Origin: Craspedostauros australis
Taxonomy: Eukaryota > Bacillariophyta > Bacillariophyceae > Mastogloiales > Achnanthaceae
Reading direction: 5' to 3'
Assembly: GCA_026770025.1 (NCBI GenBank)
Contig: JAMXDE010000005.1
Span: 2,294,001 to 2,358,000 of the forward strand
Length of the DNA: 64,000 nt
Shown: positions 1-11,036 of the stretch, piece by piece
Numbering within the stretch: position 1 is the first letter of the stretch
Layout: every line of letters begins with the position of its first letter
The notes under the pieces: model-generated
The model's database searches: none
Told to the model about the DNA's origin: nothing
What the model saw: the letters and a program-made list of their open reading frames with translations, nothing else
Position numbers and translations under genes: made by a program

Positions 1-3000
1 GTATTGCGTTGCGTCGTGTTGTGTGGGTTGTGTTTGGGACGAGGTTTCGGATTGTCGGAATGAACTTTTGCTCATTTCGTTGGAATGCAGTTCGATTCAT
101 GCGACCCGGATGTTCCTTTCTTGGACGATCCAGTTCCTTCGGTGAAAGCGGGCTGAAACACTGTTCCACGGTACATAACAATCTGCAGAGAGAGAGAGAG
201 AGAGAGATGGTACAGGACTCTACCCTAGAGAGTGTTCTATTGCATTGGACTTGTCATATGTACAACTGATGATGCCAGATACTTACTGATAGTCTTCATC
301 TGCCATGGATCAATGACAATGATAGGTCCTTGATAATCAACAATTGCATACAGGTCAGGGCACCAAACACTACACTTACTACACTGCCAGGCTGATCAAT
401 CCATCAGGTGGAGTCTGCTATGTTTGGTCTTTGGTTTTGCTAAGTTATGGTAGTTGTAGTCAATTGATGATTGATAAGATTGTGAGAACAAGATCTCATT
501 CATCCCAGGTTGGTGCATTCTTGCACTATTTCTGCTATCTTTCCTGATTCTGTTGTGGTTCATCATCAGGTCTTCCTACTGTTCTGTTCAATGCCATTGT
601 GGTCCATCATGAATTCTCTCTACTTTGTTGCCCAAGGTTGTCATGCTGATTGCGCAGTATCTCATGCTATTCTCCCCTTTGGGTCTTTCCTCATCTCTGT
701 CTGATCTTGTCTCATCTTGGACTCTCATGGTGTCAATATATCTTGGCCTGTCAATGTCAGCAGGATGCATACATCATCCCTGCCATCATAAGGCTGTCTC
801 CTAATTGCTGTTACCACATGCCCACTGATGCACCTGGTGTCACTGGACATGTCAGAATATCACGACTATCACATGATCTTGATTCCTTGGATATTAGCGC
901 ACGCTAAATCTCTAACAATAGCGACACCCGTCGACCAATCAGAAATCTCCACTTTTTATACCTTTTCCGTTCCGAACGGAAATTTTGGTCGAAAATCCGT
1001 TGTGTCAAATTTGTGTCGCATTTCGCGTCGCAAGAATCGTTTTCCCTCAATCACAGATCCAAAATGTCGCGGAAATTGATTTCTTGCCAAGATGAGCCAA
1101 TCTGCCCAATCAGGACAGACTTGGATCTTGGATGTGACACGTGCGAATCTTGCCATGACCTTCTCAAGTGAATACGATCAATCGTGTGATCGTACTACTA
1201 GCAACATCGTGAGAAGACGTAATTCACAACACGGGCTATCGCGGTGTTTTGTTCATTGACTTTTGCAACTCTTCTTCACGCAGTAACACGCACATTTGTC
1301 GTGTTGTCTCCGTGTTAATTTCATCTGCAATTGCATGAGATCATGTCATGCCTCTATCATGCTCACAGTTCCAAGAAGACAATCTTGTGAGCTCGACAGC
1401 ATTCCTACTACCATACGAATAACACAGTAAACAAACACTCTCCTCACCAACAACAACGACTTGATCACTCTACGTTCTCGGTGCGGTATCTTCAAACCCA
1501 TCTACGATTAGGTTCTAACATTGGATCTCAGTGTCTGATCCTCTGATGTCATCTCTGATGTCAGTCCCAACATCAGTTCCAATGACAGTAGAATCTGAAC
1601 ACCATTTGCATCATCAAGACTCATCTGACTATACTAACAATCACGTTGAATCACATTTCAGTCAGTTGTGATATTAGCCTGATTTCGATCTAGACGTTGA
1701 CAGCTGGATCAGTGAGTGACAGGTCCGCAACCAATTGGTTTATGGCCATTCTGGAGGGATCGTCTGGTGGGACTTGGATTTGCCCAGTATTGTCGTGCGC
1801 CCATCCATCACTGTTTGGAAAAGCACAGTCATTTCCTTGATACTTGGCATGCTTGCTGATACCAGAGACGTGTCCGTCTTGTCCCACATTGCTATCTTGA
1901 TGAATGCTTTCTTCACTTGGTTGTGCATTGCACGATCGTCCTTGCCATATCTTTTGTCTGGTCCAAATCCTTTTGCTTGTTGTGCGATCCTTTCATTGAG
2001 TTTTTTCATCTCACTGTGTCCTGGTCCTTCCATGTTGTTGCTATTCCTCCTTGTTTCTCCATCAGTTCTTCCTTGGTGTTGCTCGGATTTGGCTTGGTAG
2101 GTGGCTTGGGTGTTGCAGTTTGCACCGCTAGCCCTTGCACTTCCACCATCTCTATGTTGTCAGCTTTGTCTTCCATGATTCTAACTTGTTTGGTTGCCTT
2201 CATCGTCATTTTGGATCTTTCGTGTCCTGTACAATTTTCTGTAGAGATCGTACTGGTTTTTGTTGATGTGTGTTGTTTTTTGTCTTTACTTGTGTAATCG
2301 TTGTTTTATTTGGGTTCTGGTATTATCCACCACTTTACTTATCTAAAGACAAGATCAGCACATATGCTACTACTCTACCATTGTTACTACAAATACTACC
2401 CAAGCGCTCACCCCTCACAAACTGCATCAAACAGCTTCCTTGAAACTGGCAGCCAGCAAGGTCTTCCCTCCAGATTGTGTCTCAACAGCACACCAAATCC
2501 AACTTTGATCCACAAACTATTCCAGATTGAATGAACATTGCAAGAGGTGTTGTCGTGGGTGATTGATGGTTGTCCATTGCCGTATTGTGAGCGAGTGGGT
2601 TGATGGCTTGGTGATGTCTGGATCGTATGACTACTCTATTTGTGTTGTCCAACACTGGCATTCTCCTGTTTGTGGACTCTGGTTTGTCTCACCGCCCATT
2701 GTTGTGTGGAGCTCACACTAGCGTGTGTCCTGAAATCGTGCGACCTGTATGGACACGCTAATAAATTCAATTTGACTTTCAATTGAAGCACTCCCGTAAC
2801 CCCACGACGTCAAGGACGCACTTGGCTGATCTCATTCCACTTGGTCCCACAAACGCAGAGTACATTCTTTTTCTGCGAGTGCTCTTGAACCAATAAGTCA
2901 ACTGTATCAAACAGGTCATTGAAATGGAATCTTGTGTGGTTGCCATCGTGTCCATCGTTTCGGTTGTCGCAAACAGGGATACATGTGAAACGGTTAAAAT

Positions 3001-5224
3001 GGGGTTAACATGCGAACACGTGCATCGCCCAACCACGGCAGGGAGAGAGAGCACTCAACACCAGAGTACAGTATGATGCCTCGCACCAAACACCCTGCAG
3101 ATCAACCAGCGCTCCCGCTGTGCTGTGTTTTGTGGACCAATGTGAGTTGGTCTGGCATCGCTCTGTCCCTCAATGTCTTTGGTGTTCCTCGGTCTGGAGT
3201 GTTAAAAGTTCGTTGCGAGTTGCCGATCGTCAGAATTGCTACGCCTCGGAGGGATGTTGCGACAACCACTTCCCCGCTTCCATCGTCTCGTCACACCACT
3301 TGTGAACGCCAGGCCCAAGAGTTTTCCTTCACATTTGCGTTTCTCTGAGCCAAAGGTTCTTATCTTTGTCGGGGGAGCGCTTCGCACAAGCAGTGACACT
3401 CATCACACACACGCTCATGATGTGTTGCCGTTGGCGATGCGGTTAACAGTGTCGCTGCTTTTGTTGCCACCGATGATGCTGGTACGAATGTCGCTGCTCC
3501 CACGCTGCCCCTTGCGAAAGCAGAACATTTCTATCATAGACAGAACATGTGTTTGGGGTGATTGAGAGGACTGTTCGACTGCAGCATCCACGAGTATACC
3601 ACACGGAGCACATTGAAGTGCGGCATCACTCTTGGCGATTCCATCCGAAGCTCTGGCTCTCTCGTGTTGCATTCATGTAGGTCTCTGTCTTCTGCCAATT
3701 CATCGGATGGTCACGGCTTCGCCATGCACACGATGATGACGCGCATTGCGTGTTTGATGTTTCGAGTTTTATCCGCTGAATGACCGAAGCAGGAGAGAAT
3801 AACTTCGTGGGAATTGGCAGGCCACAAAAGCGCCGGCGAATCTGGATGCAAACATATCACGACATTGACACACCACGATCAGAATTAACCAAACAATTAT
3901 TACGACTTCGCTATTTTCGGAGGCTGTGCATACTTGTGTGTCTCGTCACGGCATCAATTCAATACAAACGTCATTCCCAGAGTTTCTCCGTGACACACAC
4001 CAATAAATAAAGCGGATCAAGAAATGCCATTGGTGAAGCACGAAGGCTTTAAATTCTGTCAGAATTGGTCGTGGTCACAGCCTCGACGTGATAACATTTA
4101 GAAATGAGCGAAGGTGGTCACAGAGAAAATAGGAACATGGCATGGAACACGCAAGGACCAAGGTGTGCAGGTGTGATCCGTGTGTGTTGCAAGCGGTAAC
4201 TGGCGGGGCCTTGTCAAACCACTACAGCAGTGTTGCACCAGGGCGCAACCTCTACCAACGACTTCATCAACGCCAGTGCGAACGCAACTGAGTCAAACTC
4301 CTCCAATTCGTATGAATACGGAACGAATCTCCTTGTTTTGGAATCCGATGTTATTGGTGTGGATCACACTGTTGGACTGTGTTGAAGAGATGAAAGATCG
4401 AATGAGCAACAGGCGAATGAACGAGCAATGTTCCTCCAAATGCTTTTCTCCACAAGTGCGTGCGTGTGTGCACGAACGAGCAGATCAGTGGATGGAGAAG
4501 CGTCCATCTGTTGCTGGCACATCAATAAAACCACAGTGTCCATCGCACTATTCCCCTTTGTGTCTCTCGCTACCACGCGCATGTGGATTTGCGTCTGCGA
4601 AAATCACTTCCTTGCCTTCACAACATCCACACAGCACCCGCCACAAAAACAATCGACGAACAGATTGTCCTCCGAGGCGCAGCATCACAACACAGCAATC
4701 GACAAACGTTGCCAAGAGATCACAAGCCTCTCTCCCGCCAACGACAGAGGTGCGTTCCGCTCCTCGATCAATTGCAGATGCAGGTTTGCAAGATGAATGA
4801 ATGTCTGCGTGGCGAGGAGCCAATGACGGGAGGATTCGTTCGCAGCACTCATCCTGCCCGACACAGCGTGCTGCTTCAAGCAGATGCACACATCAGGAGC
4901 ATCAGCATCGCCGGCAACATTTGGGCAGGCCGCTCCCATCGGATCAGCTGCCATCGTCATGGGAGGTGTGCTGCGTAATGATGCCACACGTCCCCCACGC
5001 CTGTCGTTTCGATCATGCGCTTGCTTTGCATGGTGGCGGAATACTGTGCCATCGCCTCCAACTCCGCTCTGCTCTGCCCAACTCAACGTGATCCCACACC
5101 TCTCGTATCCCGCCGGTACGAGTACATATGCCCGCGATCCGCACTGCTCTGCTCTGCGCTGCTCTCTCCGTGTCGAACACGAAAATGAATTGCAGTGCGC
5201 AATTCAAGCAACCGACAAGCAACC
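1..5224. other. Long 5' stretch without a supported gene
   Basis: Open frames here are short, overlap one another on both strands and show no recognisable motif. A GA microsatellite lies near 188-207. The only protein-like trace is a decayed minus-strand stretch near 1690-2209, listed separately. The last few hundred bases (about 4900-5224) probably include the promoter and 5' UTR of the secreted protein gene at 5225. I see nothing else I can name. Confidence 0.5.
1690..2209 (-). pseudogene. Possible decayed coding sequence, unknown family
   Basis: Three consecutive minus-strand frames (2209-2006, 2033-1740, 1887-1690) hand over to one another with small overlaps. They read as charged, protein-like sequence, for example a Lys/Asp/Glu-rich segment containing KKLNERIAQQAKGFGPDKR. 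This is the pattern expected of one coding region broken by two frameshifts. I do not recognise a family. A remnant gag-like protein is possible given the retroelements elsewhere. Chance open frames are an equally serious alternative. Confidence 0.2.
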
Positions 5225-8146
5225 ATGATCCGCATGATCAACATGAAGGCAGCCCTTGTGGCTGTGCTCTTCCTCTCCGACATGGTGTTGACTCACGCCG
5301 TGCTCCGTGGCAACCGGACTCCCTTGGATCCAACAAAGGAACTCCGCACAGCGATGAACAGGATCCGCGCCCTCAAGGTCGGCGCTGATGACAACGTGAA
5401 GGCGGCGAAACAAAACAAGGCCGAACGAGAGCCTCCCACAGACAACCCGGGTACTCCCGAGACCTCTGCGCCAACCGCGTTGCCGACTGGATCGCCGACT
5501 GCCGGACCCACGGGTCCTCCGACTACCTCACCGACGGGCCCTCCAACTGAGATGCCCTCAATGTCGCCTACGACTCAACCAACATCTGACCCAGACTCCT
5601 TTGATTCCACCATCGAAGTCGCTTGCAAGCCAGACGGTGACACCGCCCTTGCCGAAGCCAGCACCAAAACCATCATCTGCGATGCCACCAAGCCATCGTG
5701 CCGCGAGGCCGTGACCGCTGTCAAGGAATCCGCAGAGCTGCAGAACTTCTTCGGATGCGCAGGAGACCTCGGCGAAGGAGCTGCACGCAAGCTCTTCAGC
5801 AAGTACGCATCCAGCGATATCCTTTCTGCCCAATTGGCCATGGTCGCTGCCACCAAGGCGATCCTCGTCACCGAACGTCCGGATGCCATGAAGGCAGCAT
5901 GCGCGGCCATCGCTGCGATGCAATCGCCTGCCGTCGCAGACCCATGCTGCCAGGGATCCTCGGGATGCACTTCGGTCACCGGTTCCGCCTCTAGCTCTCC
6001 TCCATTCATGACCGTCGCCATCACGGCATGCACCGGTGACAGCGCATGCAAGGATATGGGCCCCAATCCCCTCATCCTCGATTTCTCCTGCACTGGAGAC
6101 AGCTCATGTGAGTTGATGAATGAGAACGAGACCAATCCCTTGATCATGGGAGTCACCTTCGTTGGTGAGATGGCATGCACCACCCTTCAATCTTGTGAGG
6201 GAGTGGGACGTCGCTCTCATGGTGATGTCACCATCCAGACTGGCGCATGCGTTGGATCTGACGCATGCAACTCCACTGGCCGCCGTGTGGAGCAATCAGC
6301 ACCATCATATCGCTTCCGCAGCCACATTGACATTGGCCCGAATGCGTGCGTTGGCAGCAACGCCTGCAAGGATGCCCATTCCACTGTCAACCATGGTACT
6401 GCTGGCAAGCGTGCAGGCAGCCTGACCATTGGTGCTGGTGGTTGCACTGCCGATGGGTCATGCGAGAAGATGGGCTTCAATGACAGGATGAGAACGGACA
6501 TCATCGTCCCTCCTGGTGGATGTGGCAGTGTCAACGGCTGCAAGGGGTGCATGACGAAGATGGAGTGCAGCCCCGATGAATTCTACTTCATCAGCGATGT
6601 CGATGGAGCCTGTCCAAAGGGAGGCAGCAGCTCTGGGGGAAATCCTACTGGTGACAAGGTGGAGGAGTACTGCATTGGCAAGGGCACCTTGCCCACAGAC
6701 TGCCCAACCTTTTCTCCCACTCCTTTCCCCACACCTCTCACATCCAGTCCAACCAGCGCCCCAACCAATTCTCCGTCTCGGACGCCCTCGTTTTCTCCGT
6801 CAGACGCTCCATCGCGAGTCCCGTCTGAGATGCCGTCAGATATCCCAAGCTCGCTCCCGTCGAGCAGACCATCGCAAATCCCGTCCGAGGAACCGTCTGC
6901 ACAGCCTTCGGACCTTCCATCCGAGGAGCCGTCGCAAATCCCATCAGCCCTTCCGTCCACACTCCCATCCACCCAACCATCTGACATGCCGTCATCAAGC
7001 TCACAGCCGTCCGCACTCCCATCCACCCAACCATCTGACATGCCGTCAGTTGCACCAAGCTCACAGCCTTCGCAACAGCCTACAAGAACAAGTAGTCCGA
7101 CTCTCACCCCCCCAGCATTCTTCACCGTAGGATGTCTCGAAAAACCGGGTGACGAGACATCAACGTTCAATACCATCACTGATGACGTCTTGTGCGATGG
7201 TGCAACAGGTACATGCGCTGAGTTTGTCGCTGCGGTGGACGCCCTTGGCAACAAGGGCAATATGGTCAAGAGCATCTTTGGATGCAGTCATGAAGGAACG
7301 CCGAACGTCGTGACACAACAAGTGGCACAGGAACGCTTTAACAAGATCAGGAACGATGAAAGTGTGACCAAAGCATTGTTGGCGATCGTGAATGAGAACA
7401 AGAAGCTCTTCACTGGTAGCGCGTCTGTGGTGACGACTGCGTGCAATGACTCATGCTGCAGCGGTTTTCGGGCTTGTACCATTGACCCTTTTGGTGGCGG
7501 TGTCATGACGGTGAGCTCAGGGTCATGCCTCGGATCCAATTCGTGCATCAACGCACATCCCGACACAATCATACTTGACAGTTGCAAGGGAACCAATGCT
7601 TGCGATGGTTCGGGACGTTTCTTCCCACTTCAGCCAGCTGCTGGTGTCGTGGTTGGGTTCAGGGTGATCGGACCAAGAGCTTGTCTTGACCGACTGAGTT
7701 GCCAGACTATTGGATACAATACCTTTGGCGATGTACGAGTGGAAGAAGGAGCATGTGATTCAGACAGTTCATGCGCTTCCATGGTGCGGCGAAGCAACCA
7801 AGGGTCTACAACCACGGACCCGATTGTGGCAAGTGTCTTCATTGGAAAGAATGCGTGCCAAGGGGAGAAAGCTTGTCAGGGTTTCCATGGCAAACTCGAA
7901 AAATCTGCAGGAAACGTGATCATCGAAGCTGGTGCGTGCTCGGGCGAGAAGACGTGCTTTAGAGTTGCCTACAGTGAAGATGCAAAAAATGACGTCATCG
8001 TCAAAGAAGGAGTCTGCACGGAAGCCGCCCCCTGTACTAGTTGTGCCGGAGGAGCATTGTGTTTGTCAGACACAGCCACGTACGTAATCGATGACGCAGA
8101 AGCGGATTGCCCTGGGCCATCCCCATCTGCCTGTGAAGAACTCTAA
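5225..8146 (+). CDS. Secreted Cys-rich protein with two duplicated CX5C modules and PT/PS-rich linkers
   Basis: The protein has 973 residues from the ATG at 5225; the frame opens slightly earlier but only with a GTG. Residues 1-25 form a signal peptide (KAALVAVLFLSDMVLTHA, likely cut after THA). A Pro/Thr linker of PTxxPT type follows (about 75-135), then Cys-rich module 1 (about 135-485), a Ser/Pro linker of PSxxPS type (about 490-640), and Cys-rich module 2 (about 645-965). Each module opens with a helical-looking Cys-containing head and continues with eight C-x5-C units such as CVGSNAC, CTGDSAC, CQGEKAC and CSGEKTC. One unit of module 1 (FVGEMAC) has lost its first Cys. No catalytic motif is visible. 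Diatom genomes carry many secreted proteins with PTxxPS linkers, often cell-wall or matrix associated; that role here is inference. A disulfide-stabilised solenoid is plausible. Confidence 0.88.
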   Translation: MIRMINMKAALVAVLFLSDMVLTHAVLRGNRTPLDPTKELRTAMNRIRALKVGADDNVKAAKQNKAEREPPTDNPGTPETSAPTALPTGSPTAGPTGPPTTSPTGPPTEMPSMSPTTQPTSDPDSFDSTIEVACKPDGDTALAEASTKTIICDATKPSCREAVTAVKESAELQNFFGCAGDLGEGAARKLFSKYASSDILSAQLAMVAATKAILVTERPDAMKAACAAIAAMQSPAVADPCCQGSSGCTSVTGSASSSPPFMTVAITACTGDSACKDMGPNPLILDFSCTGDSSCELMNENETNPLIMGVTFVGEMACTTLQSCEGVGRRSHGDVTIQTGACVGSDACNSTGRRVEQSAPSYRFRSHIDIGPNACVGSNACKDAHSTVNHGTAGKRAGSLTIGAGGCTADGSCEKMGFNDRMRTDIIVPPGGCGSVNGCKGCMTKMECSPDEFYFISDVDGACPKGGSSSGGNPTGDKVEEYCIGKGTLPTDCPTFSPTPFPTPLTSSPTSAPTNSPSRTPSFSPSDAPSRVPSEMPSDIPSSLPSSRPSQIPSEEPSAQPSDLPSEEPSQIPSALPSTLPSTQPSDMPSSSSQPSALPSTQPSDMPSVAPSSQPSQQPTRTSSPTLTPPAFFTVGCLEKPGDETSTFNTITDDVLCDGATGTCAEFVAAVDALGNKGNMVKSIFGCSHEGTPNVVTQQVAQERFNKIRNDESVTKALLAIVNENKKLFTGSASVVTTACNDSCCSGFRACTIDPFGGGVMTVSSGSCLGSNSCINAHPDTIILDSCKGTNACDGSGRFFPLQPAAGVVVGFRVIGPRACLDRLSCQTIGYNTFGDVRVEEGACDSDSSCASMVRRSNQGSTTTDPIVASVFIGKNACQGEKACQGFHGKLEKSAGNVIIEAGACSGEKTCFRVAYSEDAKNDVIVKEGVCTEAAPCTSCAGGALCLSDTATYVIDDAEADCPGPSPSACEEL
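6961..7048 (+). repeat. In-gene direct repeat in the PS-rich linker
   Basis: A 34-base block at 6961-6994 recurs at 7015-7048 with a 54-base offset, encoding two copies of the peptide LPSTQPSDMPS. It shows recent slippage-type growth of the linker and keeps the reading frame. Confidence 0.8.
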
Positions 8147-8797
8147 TCATCACATACATAGCCTATCAGTGCAACACCATACGACCCGTGTGAGCGAAAA
8201 GCGGTGCGGTCCATCCAGAATGCATTTCGGCCCAAGCTTGCACGGCCCCTCATAGAAAACACAACCTACATTTATATAGTTTTAATAGATCCCAAATGTA
8301 ATGGCTGTGGTCTTGTTGGCTGTAGGGCAGAGGCTTGATTGGCAAGCGGTTCAAACGTGAGTCCTCTGGATCACAAGTAGTCAATTCAGAATACTGATGA
8401 TGGGTGAAGAAATGTGTGGATTATGAGATTAGTGCTATGGTTCTTCCCTGCCGGGAGAATCTCCTGTGGTGTCCTGAATGACAGTGTGTATGGGTCATGT
8501 AGCCCAAGTACTGTGGATTGAGATCCCTTGGCTGAGTTCCATGAGAGACAAGGGGCGATGATGTGCGTTGCTGGGGCACTGATTCCATGTGTCGGTGTTT
8601 TGGCAATGGTGGGTGTCAGTGGCTTGGATATTGGAACCCTTCTGGTTCCTTGACACACATTCCAAAGATCTGCTTCAATGTTCTGGATCTGTCCCCAAGC
8701 ATGGGGGCCGGTGAAGTATTCATTCGATCTACTGGAATGCTGACAGGTCAAATGATTTGTAGTCTCTCTCTAAGGTGGGTACTAGTTTAGCTCTATT
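8147..8797. other. Intergenic region after the Cys-rich gene
   Basis: The 3' flank of the Cys-rich gene. A minus-strand frame of 121 codons (8386-8751) is present but shows no recognisable motif. It directly precedes the retroelement fragment, so part of it may be old insertion-site sequence. Confidence 0.4.
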
Positions 8798-9014
8798 AAT
8801 CTTCATCGCCAAGAACCCATCAACATCCCAACGATCGCGGCACATCAACGTGCACCATTACTGCGTGAGGAACATGGAAATCAACAAAACTATCGAAATC
8901 ATTTTCGTCAAATCCGAGCAGAACACAAGCGACGGATTCACCAAGAACATCAAGGCCGACTTACAACGTGAACATGAGAAGTCGTACCTTGACACATCGA
9001 GAACATTCGAATGA
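8798..9014 (+). pseudogene. Remnant of copia pol (C-terminal RNase H part)
   Basis: About 72 codons remain, ending with the TGA at 9012-9014. The residual protein matches the C-terminus encoded by E1 at 43008-43220 almost residue for residue, with scattered substitutions (for example HINVHHYCV where E1 has HIDVRHHYV, so the last RNase H aspartate has become Asn). It has no start of its own and cannot encode an active enzyme. Confidence 0.88.
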
Positions 9015-9034
9015 CCGAATGCACACAGGAAGGG

Positions 9035-9837
9035 TGTCGAGATGTACATGTGAGTATATGTCGAGATGTACGAGTATATGTGCATCGTTCACCCGTTATT
9101 CTCTCATACGCACTTGCACGGTATAACTACATTCGTGTCGATAGTATGCTGTGATTCGTCAGAATTACAGGGGAAATGGAACACACGAAAATGAGCAGAA
9201 TTTCTGGAGGAAATTTGCAATCGACGATTTCTGAGAGAATTGGAAGATCGTCCGTCCATCTATCAATGGTACCAAGAGAATCTCGAGGTACCTCCCAACT
9301 AAACCTCAGATGACAATATCATCTGACAGACCACTGCATCACCAATGGAATGTGACATCTGGAGAGCAGAAGGATGCCTACTGACGTTGACAGGATGTCA
9401 TTGTGTCACCACGTTGACATCTGTCTCCAGGTCAGAGCAGAAGGTGAAGATCCGATGACCGAAGGGCATCAAGATCATGGATACTGAAGGTGAAGTTCAA
9501 ATGGTAAGTAGTCATGGAGTAGGAACCAGTAGTGAACGAACGGAGTGTCAAATGTGGAGCAAGCATCAAACATGAAGTATCGTGTAGCATGAGCACACAA
9601 TATTGAGAGAGAGAGAGATAGAGAATACAAAGAATAGCGAGAGAGCATCTTGCACACCAACTCATAGTCAGAGTCTGAATCTACAAAATAGATTGAAGCA
9701 CCAAGAGCATTGGGGAAGAGAACGGACAGACACCGAGAGGATCAGAGTGCCAACGTAATGAAATAGCAAACGAACGACTATCAACCAACACCATCTTCCA
9801 TGATCGTAGGTTACCGTGAGCGGAACTTGCTAACAGA
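9035..9837 (+). repeat. LTR of the E1 copia family (803 bp)
   Basis: The LTR starts TGTCGAGATG immediately after a purine tract and ends CTTGCTAACA, giving TG...CA ends. It is the same LTR as those of E1 (799 bp each, opposite orientation) with substitutions and small indels. It contains a GA-rich microsatellite near 9605. Confidence 0.9.
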
Positions 9838-11036
9838 AGTCGATAACTTGGAGAACGGAAGCATCTTCATCAGGATCAACGCCAGAGCACTTGGAGGAAG
9901 CGACCATGGAACATGATCCAAACCCATGATTCCATCACATCGTGGTAGATGAAGGTGAGTCATCAAGCGCCCTGAGGAACTTCGCGTGGAGAATATGCAT
10001 TGTCAACCGTGCCCTTCCAATGGACACTGGCATCACCATCTCCACCTATCCTCCACCCTTCACAATACATCCAGCAAATCCCGATCATGACATTCGGAGT
10101 GTTTGCGACACCACGACGCGAAAATCCTCGCAAACCCGAAAACCGGAGTGAGCGAAAATGGCGAATCGCCAAAATCGCCACCACGAACAACAAACGCCTC
10201 TTCTCTTTCGTGGTCTGCGCCACGAGACACTTGCGCGCATGGAAATCACTGCGCATGTCCGGCATGTTGAAATACTCGAGTTTAACGTATCTTAACGGCT
10301 ACTACAGACACACGATGACCCGTTGGCATGTGCGATCACGAGCTCTCCAGTCACGCGATATTGTCGTCACGTTCAGTACTGGATGCACGTAGGAGGAGAG
10401 ATCCCGTTTTGAGTCCGGAGTGCTTCGAGTCACGACATGGAGGCGATGCCACATTTTCTGTGAAAAGTCTCTCGTGGTGTGCGATTTTTCTGTGTCGCAT
10501 CGTCGTTTTTGGCGGCCAAATCGTGGACGGATTTCTTGGAGTAATTTTTTGTGGCAACAAGAGCGAGAGACGCACAACACGCAGACACACAGCAACACAC
10601 ACACACGAACGAAACAAACAAAAAGCGAGCCACCCGCAACCGCACAGACATCTGTTCCTTCGCACACAGAGAGGATTCCTGGGTGGGTGACTGTCTCCAA
10701 CAACCGCATCGCACCACAGCATCGCACCAGAGACACACCACACAACATCAAACTGTTCGCAGGGATACTCGTACGTGATCGCAGTCCATTGTATTCGAGC
10801 AGAGCAACACACAAGGATAACATCGAACCACCTTGCTCATCGCAGGGTCAAACGTGAGCATCACCCAGCCTCGCTTTCGCAATACTTGTGGAACGAAGTC
10901 TCGTGTTCTGGTGTGTCGGAGAAGCGAAGCGACAACGAGAGTCGGAAAGCGACCAAAGAGACAACCGAGGTGACAACAGACACAACAGGAATACTCATAT
11001 TGTAGAACATAATACAAGTGCAAACAGAAGCAGAAG
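9838..11036. other. Intergenic region, probable promoter side of the gene at 11037
   Basis: Several overlapping frames on both strands (10302-10823 minus, 10420-10857 plus) are mutual shadows and carry no recognised motif. A CA-rich stretch at about 10565-10620 looks like simple sequence. The last part probably includes the 5' UTR of the next gene. Confidence 0.4.

Larger units (their letters stand above)
8798..9837 (+). mobile_element. 5'-truncated Ty1/copia fragment: RNase H tail, PPT and one LTR
   Basis: The fragment begins abruptly at about 8798 inside the RNase H region and then runs colinear with the 3' end of the full copia element E1 (minus strand, 42189-43220). It carries the IFIAKNPSTSQRSRHI motif, the C-terminal SYLDTSRTFE, the purine tract ACAGGAAGGG and a complete LTR starting TGTCGAGATG. 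Everything upstream (gag, protease, integrase, RT) is absent. A rearrangement or incomplete reverse transcription could explain it. Confidence 0.9.

Noticed and set aside
188-207. GA microsatellites (also near 16518, 22014, 31172, 50870) as a dispersed regulatory element
   Set aside because: They are plain dinucleotide runs with different neighbours; nothing beyond simple sequence is shared.
4180-4800. 206-codon plus-strand ORF
   Set aside because: Overlaps other frames of similar length on both strands and has no recognisable domain or conserved-looking composition.
6583-7275. Minus-strand 230-codon ORF rich in Asp/Gly/Ser
   Set aside because: Complement of the PS-rich linker of the secreted protein gene.
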